From Datnioides undecimradiatus (Eukaryota; Chordata; Actinopteri; Lobotiformes; Datnioididae), in contig WARS01000051.1 in assembly GCA_008933995.1 (NCBI GenBank), positions 1,178,001 to 1,242,000 of the forward strand: 64,000 nucleotides of DNA. Reading direction: 5' to 3'. Under the pieces are notes generated by a model, which saw nothing but the letters and a program-made list of their open reading frames with translations, was not told where the DNA came from and made no database searches. The position numbers were made by a program, and so were the translations under genes. Below are positions 25,393 to 38,700 of this stretch, piece after piece (position 1 is the first letter of the stretch; the number at the start of each line of letters is the position of its first letter).

Positions 25393-26650
25393 ATGGCGAA
25401 CACGACCCTCGGCAGCCAGGACCGGAGAGACAGCCGCTGTGGTAGGTGACTATGATGTGCCGTCACAGGAACCCAATATATATCATGGTTAACACACAGA
25501 CCACACAAACTCTGTCCCTGTGAAGTGTGTGCCGACCTCACTGGTAACATCACAGATCACACCAAACTGCATTCATAAATCGTTGAAGTTGAAATCAGGA
25601 ACCGGTGCTGGAAATGTACACAGTTATTCAACCACGACAGGTAGCACTGGGTGAAGAATTAACGCCGTTCTTCAATTCGGGCCAACACTTGAAATGCAAA
25701 AGGCGAGATTAAATATAAACTTTTCACCACACAGGAAATGTATTTTAATTATTAACATTTTCGATTTGCTTGAATCCTGTCTTTAAATTGGGCGGAAACC
25801 AGTCTGCAGTTTGGCTTTCATTTAAAGTAATAAACCACTTAAGTTTTTTTTTTTTTTTTTTTTTTTTTTGAAGAAAATAATTATTATTTAAAAGATATAA
25901 AAACATTTTTTTATCTGTCAGGGTCCATTAAAAGGAATGAAAATGTTCGATGTGTTTAAAAACAAAACAGCAATCTGTCAAATGCGAGTGCATGCATTAT
26001 CTGCATTACATCATGCATTATGATCTCAGGCTGTAGATGCAAACTTAGAAATGTGCCTTGTTTATTAATGTTTAACCAAAGATGAAAGTGATGGTGCGTT
26101 TCCTTGCCGTGCCTGCTGATATAACAATATCATGAGTCAGAACAAGGTTTGTGTGTGTATGTGTGTGTGCACAAATGGGCGGTAATGTGAATTAGACAAT
26201 AACGGCAGCCTCTGCGTTTATCATGACTTACGAAAACAAGAACATGCACGCCAGTGTTGGCGTGGCCTTGCACTTCACTGCGAAAACACGCCTGCTCAGT
26301 GGTTTATACCTCTCAGGCGACGCTGCATGTTCATTTAAATATAATGCATGTCAGGTTTTCAGCAGTAGTCATAATGATAATAATAATAATAATAATGACA
26401 TTTATGGGTGACTGCTGGTTGTGGATTATTTCCACAGAGGCACAGGAACAACCTGTTGCTGTGTTTTGGGACAAAGTCTCCCAGGCTCACATGACAACCT
26501 GCAGGTCAGGGTTTAGAGCTTGGCTAAGAATCTGGCTTTGTGTGTCAACCATTTGGAAAGCATTAGGCTGTGCGTTGACCTCAAAAGCGTATTAGTGTTA
26601 TTTTACCTTTACGCTTTAATTGCCTCTCATTTCACTTCATAAAAAGTCGC

Positions 26651-26701
<51 letters not shown>

Positions 26702-29700
26702 CAAAGCCCTTAGCAGACCAAGAACAGACAGTGTGTCCTGCTGCACATACGGCTAACGTTTGGGTGCTGTCAAATGAATCTGAAGCAACAAGGAGTTCAT
26801 GCTCCTCTCCCTGTTACAGTCCGCCAGAGTTAGCAGCCCTGTCCCTGCAGCCGGGGAGCTTAGACACACTAGCTTTAGCTTAGCCTCCCGGCTGGTGTGA
26901 AAGCATTATGTAGCCCGACTGGCGCCCTGTTCACATTACAATACGGACTCCGGTTACAGCCTGGTTACTGGGGGATTAGCTTTCACCTCTCAGGGCTTCC
27001 ACACCCAGTTGCTCTGGTCAAACGGGAGAAACACTTGCGTTGTGTTTAGTGGAGCTGCCATTGTCAGTTTGTATTCCTTTAATACAAACTGACAATGTGT
27101 AGTGTGTGGTTAATAAAATGCCATGACAACCGTGGTCGGATTAACCATCTAGGTGGACCTGGGACAGGAATGAGCCCTAAGCTCCTGTTGAACTCAGTAA
27201 CCCAATGTGCAGGTATTATATAGTAACTGTATTTACTTTGTGGAGACCTGATTAAGCACAAGTTTACTCAGCACAAGTTGATCTGAAACAATAAAGAGTT
27301 TAGATCTGACCTGCAACACAGAGGAGCCCTCAATACTACATAATAATGTATGTGTCATCTCTGTATTGTGTTTCTGTAGCTGGTATTATATTACCAAACA
27401 AATAAGCAATTACTCAAACAGCCACAAACTAATTGCCAGATGGTGAACCCCCCAGGTCCCGCTTTGCCCGCTTGGTAATTAGCCTTGATCACACCTCCCT
27501 GGAGCCACGAGTGTCATCTGACAGGTTTTCTCTAACCAGCAGTCCATAACCCAACCGTATTTAGTTTACAGTTATACAACTGAGAAAATGCATATTCTTA
27601 TAGAGTGTACTCACAATGTGCCACACACTATGACACAAGCCAAAATATCATATGTATGATGGAAGAGGAATTAAAGGGAAGCTATGTTTATTTACATTCA
27701 GCGTTCTCTGTCAGAGTGCTAACTGGAGCATTAAGCACGTCTCATTCCTCATAAGATATTTAATTTGATTTGATTAAAAAAGTCTTCAGTGCTTCCAAAC
27801 TCTGAAGCGGGACGGGCCCTCTGACCCTCTGGCCCTTCGACTGTGTTAGTTGTTCCAAAGTGCAGGACAACGACCTTTGGCGAGGCAGCCTTTAGCTTTA
27901 GCGCTCTGAACAGTTCGTGTGAGGGCGTTTATATAAGTGTGATGTCATTAAATGCTAAATGACACCCACCTCTTCAGCCCGGCTCTTGATCAGAATGTTT
28001 TATGGCCCTAACTTTAATCTGTATGATTTTATGGCTCGTCTCTTTTAATTTGATGCCTGTGTGAAGAACTTTGTAAGTTTGATTTTGAAAACTGCAATAT
28101 AAGTGAAGATTCTAATTGTTGCTATCATATTAAAATGAAAAAGTATATTTTTAAAAGTGTTTTAGTTAATTACTACTTTGTCAGTTTTGTTTCTCTTAGT
28201 TAATCAAAGCATGGTCAAGCTTCATGCGTCTCCTGTTTGTCTAAAGGTGTGTCTGGAGGAGCCATGCTGGAGAATGGCTGTGTAGCGAAAGACCCCACCA
28301 CCACTGACCTCCATGATCACACCAACCACCACCCCCGTGACCCTGGCACGACCCCGCACAGCGAGCCCGTGCAGCCCAGTTACAGGTCTCCCTGCTCCTC
28401 CGACCCCATCTACTACAGCAGCCCCCAGAAAAGCTACTCAGACCTGAACCAGGACAGCCACAGCTTGTCTTCCCAGGACTCTGGTATCCCAACTCTGGAG
28501 ATCAACCCCCCAGAGCCCCACCTCCACAGCCAGCAGCGCCGAGGCGACGGAAGCCTCATCCTGGACTCCAGCAACGACTCTCCGGCCACTTTACCTTTGG
28601 ACGATGACCCCTCTGACAGCAACGCCATCCGCAAATCCTCCACCTTCCCACGCAGCGGGTACGACTCCATCCGCCTCTTCAGCCCCGCCCTCAGATTCTC
28701 TGCCCCCATGGGGATGAGCGTTGGGGGCGGAGCTTTAAACCGCAGCGACGACATCTCTGTGTGCAGCGTGTCCAGCATGAGCACCGAGCTGTCGGTCTCC
28801 AATGAGGACATCTTGGATTTCACCGTCACCTCTGACTCCAGCGCCATTGTTACCTTAGAGACGGATGACAGCGGCGCCGCTCACTTCTCAGACGTGATGC
28901 TGTCGTCGTCCCCGGGAAACCCCAGAGATTTGTGGAGCCCCGTGAGACCGCATCCGGGGTCTGGTGTCATGCGGCAGGAGGAGGATGGCAGGCAGAAGAA
29001 ACTGGGACCCTTAGCAAGCTTATTCAACAAGTAAGTTCATCACTCGTTATAGCTGGAGTCAAGCTAGAAAGGATGGCCCTGTACTCTTTATTACATCATC
29101 ATCGTATCAGGAAGTCTTTGTTTAGAACTAAAAACTTTGTTTGCCCTTTCTGTGACTCTCACACACAATGAGATGTCACCCCTGTCTGCCATTTCTTTCA
29201 AGAGAACTCATTAAAAGTATTAGTAAATAGTTACATTATATAATAAATGGTTTACTTATTTAAGTGTTAATGTGGATCACTCCTCCTGTGGGCCCCCCTA
29301 AGTGGAGGCTGGGCTCCAAACACATAATAAATGACAGTAACACACAACAGTAGTAGTATGAAATGTTTCATCAGAGAGGTTATAGTTACTGACAAATACT
29401 GTGGATTAATAAGATCTTTAAAATGTCCCTATGTCTGTTTACAGCTAACATATAGTGTGTTAATCACCAGTAGTTAACCACTAATGGTAAGACATCAGAT
29501 GTCTCCACTGTACGCATGACAAAACGAAACGAGCAAAGTGTTTTAAACAGGAAATGACACTTTTGAGTGCATATTTCTGAAAAGCTACTTGTTAAACGTC
29601 TTTTCGTTGATTTGCACGTCATGGATATAACGAGAGAGGAGGCGTGAATTATCGTTCATTTGTCTTTTTTTATTCAAAAGAATCACACATTCATACATAC

Positions 29701-32700
29701 ACAGACAGCGTTGTGGTAGCTTCAGGGAGAGAGTACATCTCCTCTCCACGCACTCTTTGGATCTCTGTTGGAGGTTTTGCAGAAGTAGACGTTGCTCAAA
29801 GTTGCTCTACTGACATTGCACAGGCGAGATTTCCTGTGCTCAACATGGAGCAACATTAGCAACTTTTCATGCGGGGACTCACTTGCTACAGTGTCACACA
29901 GGGCTTTAGCTAAAAAGAGCTCGTCTCAAAGCAAGGGCGGGAAGATTAAAACACATGAACACACACAGCCAAGGTTTGTACAGTCGCAGGATACAGTTTG
30001 TCTTTTGCACATCATGTCCCAGTTCACCACATCACACCATCGTCCTGCAGCTGAAGGAAGCAGTGCTTGTTGGCGGTTTTCCTTCAAACCTACTGATTGG
30101 CCCATTGTACAGAGGACACAGTCACTATCTTTTAAAGTGCTATTTCCTAGTTCTGTATGTGTGTGATGGGGTGGTGTGGGGTTCCTTCCTCTTTAATAGG
30201 TGCATGTGTATCGCAGATAAAGCAGCTGGAGGGAACCTCTCAGATGTCGGTGCAGCTGCTTAAGAACTGAACAAATGACAGAGACAATTCAATTTGTGAG
30301 ATGAGAAGTGTGAAGTCAACCAGTTAGTGATACAACGAAGCCAAACTTGCTTAGACTGCCACAAGATCCTTCAGCGGGAGGATTAAATGACCCGGAATGA
30401 CCCCTGTTACCTCTCAGTTCCATACAGGGCTAAAGTGCTTGGCCTTGGCTGAGTTGATGATGAATGACAATGACTGATGATGACTTTATGGTCCAACAGA
30501 GTGCGCCCAGTTGTTTTGAAAAGTCAATCAGCTCGAAGCTCCTCGTAGCGTCCCCGATGGTGTCGAGCCACTGACAGAAATCATTCTCACTTCCTGCTCC
30601 GTCGCATTCCAGTCTGTACTGAGAAGCAGAGTTTTCCTTGAATAAACAGGAAGGAGATTTAACAGTGGCCGGTGAGACGTTTATGTTTTTATTCTTGCAC
30701 CACGCCGCTGTAACCTGAACCCTGCTACGTTGCTTTATGATGTCTGCGCGTGTGTGTGTGTGTGTGTGATTGGATGAGATTCAAGGTTTAAAGGTTTTTT
30801 TCAGGGTTGAAAGACTTGGAGTGCTTTGAAACACGTATTAAACTCTCATGAAATATAAATATAATATACACAGCGCCAGTATAATGTATGCAGTAACAAT
30901 CAGTTGTGCTGTGGCTCTATAGATGATGAAGTTTATTTCCATCAGCCACGCTGTATTTAGAGCTAATCAGCAGAATAGCATTCTAAGATGCTACATGGTA
31001 GCAGCTGTTGTATCACTATGTTGTGTGTTCTTAGTTGGCTTGCTAACGTTAGCCACAGGTACACCTACTTTCAGGGGTGTGCTACATACCGCAGTTGTTT
31101 TCAGAGTTGACCAACACAGTCACTGATGCTAAGCTAGCCCTTTATAGTCATCGAATGCATTTGAACAAGTAACTCTGCTCACGAGTGGTTAGCAAAGCAA
31201 TGTACTAACTTGTCCGCTCAGGAATGTGTGATGCGGACTCGATCCTGCTGTGGTTTTGAAGCAGAAATGTCTTTATTTTTAATATTGGAACGACTCTTTG
31301 GGTGCCAGCGGAGCTAATGTGTGTGTCAGTGCCAGGTCCTGTCTGTCACAGTTCTGTCACACCACTCAGACGCGCTGAGTCACATGAGAAAGTGACACTG
31401 AAGCATGTCGTCCACTTTGATCTGTTTTCCTCAAATGCACCATCCGCTCTCACTGAACCCTGTTATAAATGTTAAAAATGATTTTTTTTTTTAAAAGTAA
31501 TTCACTTCAGATTGAATAAATCCAGTGTGTCTGATGTTTAAATGCTTTCACTGGCTGTCACCTCTCCACCCTCACATGCAGAAGTTACTCCTTCCCTCGG
31601 TGCCTGTTCCTCACACCCATTCCTCCCATTCCTCCCCTCCCATTTGCTAAGTCAGGCCTCTCACTGCCTGCTCCTTCAGTCTCACTCCGGTTGAACATGC
31701 TGGCGGTGTGGGGCTTTTGTCCTCTCTGCAGCTCAAACCGTTGAAGTCATGGCTCTGAATCTCAACTGAAGGAGAGCTTTGACTTGACTACTTGTTTGAA
31801 AGTTGGACCTCCTGGGGCCTGTTTCTGAGTATTTCTTTATTTTCTGGAGTGGAGGATTTTGTGACAGCAGGATGGCAGCCCCGTCACTTCTTCTCTACAT
31901 TGACAGGTAGGTTAACACAAACCAGCAGATGACATAAAAAGTTGGTTTTATGATCGGCCTGCAGGTATTAATTTGATTAGAAGCTGAATAATGTGCCTGT
32001 TGACCTGAAGGCGCACTGTTTTTTGGATTTAGCTTGGAACAACTGTACTTTTTATGATGGAGGGGTAAAACTCAATGTACTTTGCTTTCCCCCTTCTTGT
32101 ACTAGCTTGTTTGGTATTTCTGCACCAGGTGTCTTTATTGTTAGCTGAAGCGTACGGACCACCGGGGCCACCTTATCACCTTATTTTCACACACAAGACT
32201 GAACACAAGTGTTGTAAAATCCCAGCGTTCTTGGAAGACACGACCTCAAAATCAGCGCAGTGCAAAGCTTCAGCTTCAATTCAACATACAAACGAGCCCC
32301 TTCGCCAGCACTCTTTGCTTCTCCAGCCGTTCCACTTGAGCACTGGACCATGGCCGCGGCCATTCAGCTGTCACGTTGAGCCACATTTGGCCCGGGCTGA
32401 ATGCAAATCATCTTCTCTGGAACTTTGTTTGCGGGTGCACACAAAAAGCAGCCACGAAAACGTGACACTCCGATGAGCTACTCAGGAAAAATGGTCGTAT
32501 AGAGCGTTAAAGGTCCACTCAAAGTCACGCTTTGTTTTGTCAAGGCGGCGCTCAGGTGGCCTCTGCACTTTGATCTGTGCAGCATTGCTTTATGGCGGCT
32601 CACTGAGTTACTCAAGTTCATCACTCCCCACAGTTCAAATCTGCTCACAGGTTATTTTCCACCTCAGCCCTGCCCTGCTCTGTTATTACTGGATGATATG

Positions 32701-35700
32701 AGTTTTCGCTCAAAGTCATTGATGTTAGATGTTAACAAATATGTTGATTTTTAATGTACACACTGTTAATCCTTCACTGTTTGAGCACAGAAGTTCATTA
32801 TTGACCTTGGAAATGGTCTTTTTTTAGAACGGGCCTCTCATGCTCTTCTTCTGAAGTTGTCATCATGTGACCTGTCACATTGCAACAAGTCCAAAGGCTG
32901 AAGAAGTGGAGTCAACCTCGCTCTGATAAAAGCTTTGTTACTTCTATTATCGTCTCCTCAGGAGATCAGATTTCAGTCTTTTTCACTCTTTGTGAACAGA
33001 AAGCTGGTGTTTCCTTCCTTTTCTCCTTCTGCGGGTGGAGTTGGGTTACTTCGGTAACAGCAGACATTCCCGTACTGAAATGACTGAGACGAGTCACCCT
33101 CAGCAGCTCAGCATGTGAGCATAAAATGTGGCTCTGCAGGTGTCTGACTCCTCGTGTCCTCCAGCGTTTTTCTGTTATCTAAGAAAAGAAAAATGGTTGC
33201 AAAGCCTCTGGCTGCGGTTTCCCAGTCAGTGGTTCCCCTCGAGCAGCTCCCAATATAGCAGAGGGAGAGAAGAGTAAGTGTCACAGGGAGGACACCAGCG
33301 CTGCATGCTCTGTGATTAATCTGTCATAAGTTCACTGTGCTGGCCTTTGTAATATGTGTGTGTCATTAGAACCCTCGAGTCACACGCAGAATGAGGAAAT
33401 ACCTTGCACTGTTTACAGAAGTGTACTACAGTATCAGTGAGCAGAGTGGAAACTATGCAGGGCTGATGTGAAACGTGCCGCTGTGAGAGAAGCGAGAGTG
33501 CGGCGGCCCAGCTGGAAAGTAAACAGTGTTTATCATGGCGAGCTGGCTCGCACAGACTCCTCGACTCTGAACACGCACTGTGCATCTGGTCTGGGTTGAT
33601 TACGACTCGTGACGATTGTGGCAGGGTTGGGGGAACAGAAAAGAGCAGGTTGGTGTCATCTTGTTTCCTGGTTGCCACGGGAAACCAGGAACAAGCTGGT
33701 GTTTGCAGATCCGATAGTGAAATGTGGTCAATGTGTAAGCGCGTGGGGTTTCAGAAGACATCGCCGCAGGCTGTGAGCAGCCGTCAGGATGTTTGACTCT
33801 GACCAGTCACACTGGGTGTAACGGCTTACTGCGTTTATCTCCCGCCAGTGCTGAGTCAGCTTACCTTGGTCAATAACGTAAATACGTGCAGCTTTATGAT
33901 TTAATACTCCTGATAATGATTTGTTAGACATGCACAGATTTCTTTGTCCTGTTCATGGCTGCAGGGCTGTTTAAGTGTTGCCGTAGCCAACATTGTGACT
34001 TCTGCAGCCGGTGGCCGTCCTGTCTTATCGACCGTCTCTTCACAACAGCGTTGCTCAGCCTCCCCCCGTGACTTCAGAGTTATTGTTCTTCAGTGAAGCT
34101 AACAGAAGCAGTAACAGCTGCCGAGTTACAGTGTTAATCAATGCTGGCATATACGTCAAGTTGAAGCACCTTATTGGCACTGCAGCCCATCTGAATAAGA
34201 AGAGAAAGCAGGCTACTGTGGCTAATGGCTCACAGTATGAGGAGTGGTGGAGGTTTCACAGAACTGCAGCCTCCACAGTTCGACTTCAGTGATCAACACT
34301 GGCTGCAGGCCATGTCTCTCTGTCCGTCTGTCTTGTGTGCTGTCTCTCTCTGTCTCCCTGTCTCTGTCTGTCTCTTTCTCATTGTCTGTGTCTCTCCCTG
34401 TCTGTGTGTGTGTGTGTGTGTCTTTTGTTCCTTAACCAGCAGTGCTCTTTGTGTTTTGCTTTGACTAGCATCCTTGTGCTTTGTTCCCTACAAATACAGT
34501 CATGTTTTATTTGGGTAATTAATAAAACTACATTTTAACATTGTCCAAGTGAACCAGTGAGGTTCTTCTTTTACCCCACTTCTTGTCAAAACCGGATCAC
34601 TTCAGCCTTAACTCCAGAATCAAAGCAAGAAACATACCGGGTCCTGGAGGTTTGAACAAGTTATTATTGAGCCAGCAGAAGGCCACATGTCTTGATGATG
34701 GCCGCTGTCTCCAAAGCAAACACAGGAGCCTGGAGCCTGGAGCTCTGTATGTGTGTGTGAGAGATCAGTGTTTGGCAGCGTGTTTCCTGTCATCACTACC
34801 CCCGGGACAGGCTGGGTCAGAGGTTAAATAGATCCAGCATGGTTAGTCCAACTCCAGGGTCCAGCAGAGCCAAGAGCTGAACACAACCTGTTTATGAATG
34901 TTAAATATTTCTTATTGATCAGTGAATCAGAATCCTTCAATAAGGCAGTTGCCACGGTGAATTGGCTCTTTGATGTTAGTCCGGTACACTGCCTGTTCTG
35001 TCACGTGGCCCGGTCAGAGGAGGCTATAATGTGACCAGTTTATTCATGTCTTTTCACAGCTGGGCTCTATTCAGGCTTTTAATTAAAGCCCCCGCTAACA
35101 GCTCTGTGACGGCAGCGCACTGATGGAGAAATGGAAGGGGCGGCCGGCTAAACGCTAAAGCGAACCTTTTCAGCAGCTCTGCGCGTGGAATTTAAACGGC
35201 AGGTGATTTTGAGTTCACAGTGCAGAGCAGACGGCGTGGCGGTGAGCCAAACGTGCAGAGTAAAGATGCTGGTTTTCACCTGTTCAGCAGCCACGACGGT
35301 TGATTATCGCCACACACAGCGCTGCTCTTTCCTGGATCCTGTGTAGTCCTGTGACTGAGACCAGCACGCCGGCTCACGTGATGTCGCACAAGTTGTAAAA
35401 GTTGCTCTTTGGGTGGGCTGCATGCTCCTGCTCCTCAATCCACAGATTCCTTTTCTGAGCTAATCTCAGTACTGAGTTCAAGTTTCAGGCGCACACACAC
35501 ACACAATGCAGTCCCCAACTGTGACTGAGATCATAGCATGTGTTCCACTCTTTGCTCTGTGATACAGCGACCTCATCAATTTGTCCTCTAATTTAACCCC
35601 CGCCTCCCCACTCGTCCCACAGGAGCCTGTTTGCCAGGAGGGTGAAGGACAGCCGGCCAGTGGAGCAGAGGGATCCTGGGTGGAAGCTGTTTGGGAAAGT

Positions 35701-38700
35701 CCCGCCGCGGGAAGGACCCACTAAGGACCCCAAGAGAATACAAAAGGTACCATTACCACTCAAGATGCCAAGTTACTGTTAAAATCAGGCTGAAAGTCAG
35801 ATCTACACATGCTCCAACGATGATGATCACTCTGGAGCCACAGATGGTCAGAAATGAGACTTTGTGTGGGAGTGTTCCCCCGATCGCTCTCCTTTGTCCT
35901 TTCCTCTCTGTACGTTACTTAAATCTCCAGGACCTGTGCATCTTCGTTCACTAAAGCTGAGCCGCATCACCCCGCCGACACCTCCGAGCGTCCGCTTTGC
36001 TCCGCGTGGGGAATTTGCATGCAGTCGCGTTTTTCTATCGACTTTGTCTGCGGCCACTCCCGTCAGCCCCGCTGCAAAAACATTGTGTCCTGTAACATCT
36101 GAAGCTCCGCTCAGCGGCGCGTTGTCTTCCATCCTAGGTTCGATTTTAGTCACGTGACCAAAACAAGTCTGTCCGTGTCACACACCACATGTTTGCTTTT
36201 CTGTGCATTCTGTCCCACAGCAGGGGAGCTGTTTGCTTTAGGCAGCTGATCCCCTCTGACTGTGTATCATGACTTCACAACAGTTATTATTAATGGTGGT
36301 TCATACCTGGATGCTTAATGTTTGGACGCTTAATTAGTTTATAATGAATGGAATAAAGTGAAACTGAAAGTGTATCTATATTTCTATGTCTTTCAGTTTC
36401 ATTAGCTTCCTCATACATACAGGATTTTACCATCTTTTTAATAATTATATACAAGTACAATTAAACAAAGCACCCACACTGTAGGCCAGCCAGTACATTT
36501 GTCACAAGCCCTCCACATGTTCCACCTGACTTTTGTTTATCAGACCTTGGCCACAGTCTGTCAGCTGTGGTCTGTGTTGCTGCAGCCAGTCCTGGGTCAG
36601 GTAGGACACACAGCTGCCCAACACACATTCAAACCACCTGCGCAGAGGAGAGGCTGCCTCATCAACGGCACCCGAGCCCCGGAACGGAGCGCAGCCTCAG
36701 TCGTGTTCTTGAACACCAGCAGCACAACGCCCCGAGCTCCAGCACTCCCCATCAGTGACATTTAGCTTCTTTAGCTATTTTTAGAATTCCACAGGCTGAA
36801 AGGCAAACAGCTGCTCGCTCGGTTTGCCCAACACTTCTGAGAAACATCACAGAAAGGACACGGCTGAATGTTGACCCAACCAATGTTTGACTTCAACCTT
36901 TAACGCGCACAGAAGGTATGTACGGTCAGGGTCAAAATGCTACATGTAGCATTTAGCAGAGAAACAAATGATGGCAAAAAGTGCCCTGCAAAGCCAGGGG
37001 TGAATTTGTTTATAACACGTCTTCACATGAGGCTTTACTACTTAACTTTTGAGCTAGCTTCAATGATGTCAGCTCTGTTAGCATACTGTTAGCTTTCTGC
37101 TGCCCACTTCCGGTTAAATACAGATTTGTAGCTCCTCTAGCTTCTGTTTCAGATTAGCTTCTCCAGCGACCACAAAAATGTAAAATTAGAATTTAAGATG
37201 AAAAAAGGCAGCACAAGAGAACATGTTTTCTGCTGACGCCCAAGATGGGCTACAAAATAATGATCTGTCGTATGTCAGAGAGCGTCGAATAGATCCCACC
37301 GAGGGTTTTGTTGGCGTAACGCGCAGCGAGCATGTGACGCGCTGTTTGTGTTGCTCAGCTGTTTGAAATTCAAAATGTCAAGGTCTTTGAGAGCACTTTG
37401 TCAGAGAGAGAGCTGGTTAGGGGACGCACTTATAATTTCCCACTGCCTGTCAGGGGGTAGGCAGGAAAGTGTCTCCGGCCCAATTAAAGAGCACGACAGC
37501 TCTCTGCTGGTTAAAATAAACCAAAGAGCAGGATGGCAGCTTGTAATTAGAGCCTGCAGCAACCTGTTATTGTGCTACCACTTACCCAGAGTCTGACACC
37601 AGGGAGGCAGCACGCTCCTCCGTGCTGTCTGAGGCCCAGGCAAAAGGCCCGATAATGTGCAGCTCGCACACTTTACGTCAGCCCTTCAACATGCCACACT
37701 CTGCTTTGAAAGAGCTCGTCACAGCCACGGTCGTGCTGTGTTGGTTAGAAATTAGACCCCTAGGATTGAAGTGCAGGTGCACACGCAAACGCCCACGCCC
37801 ACATGCAGCTAATATCTCTAGTCCATCTCTGTGGTTGGAACCTTATATTGGCCCTCAGGAATCAGTTAACAAGGCTCGGCTTTCAAGCTTTTGTTTTGCA
37901 ACCGATGCTGCCGTTCTAAGGCGGGGTCAGCAAACCCTGAGTGTGTGTGTGCGTGTGCGTGCGTGTGTAATGCTTTATTTGCCTAAGTTATTGTTCAGAC
38001 ACAGGGCTGTTTCCACCAGCAGCTTTTCCCCTTTTTAGTTCATACTGTGTTTTCCAGCACTTTGCTCCGCTGTGAGTCTGGGGACTGTGTGCTCCAGTAT
38101 ATCTGGAGGCCTCAGCACAGTGTCTGCTCACAGCCCGCCGCCGCCTGCTGAAGAAAGTAATTGTTCTGTAACCTGCTGAGCCTCTAAATCACATTGTGTG
38201 GCAGCCCAGGCACTGGGATGTTGGAATGAGGCTGAATTAAAATCAGACAATATTCCCAGCAGGAGTTTTAATTTTAATGTTGAGTCATTTAAAGCCTTTT
38301 TAGACTAGACTCAATTTTCAAAGCAACACACAGAGTACAAGAGAGTATATTGTCCTGATGCTCCATGTCTTTTAAATAGTTTAATGCTGTAAAGTGTTTA
38401 TTTTTTTCTTTTAGAGTATATATTTCTTCCTCTGGTCATGATGGAAAAGTTCCTAAAGCAGCATTCATCACAGGCACTTACATGGAAGATCTAAAGGAAC
38501 AAGTGAATCTGAGCATGAAAGTGAAAATGTGAACCCTGCAGTAACGCCGACTGTCATCCTGCCCTCCCCAAAACTGCTCTCCTGTATCAGCAGCCCAGCC
38601 TCAAGCAGCCCCACTCAAGCATCGACTGCACTACATCGTCACACTGAAATCATGCAGCCATCTGTGGTTTCAGTTTCTGAAAGGAGCTATAGAAACTCCC

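Noticed and set aside
26620-26883. 87-codon frame spanning the GT repeat
   Set aside because: The Cys-Val run is simply a translated GT microsatellite.
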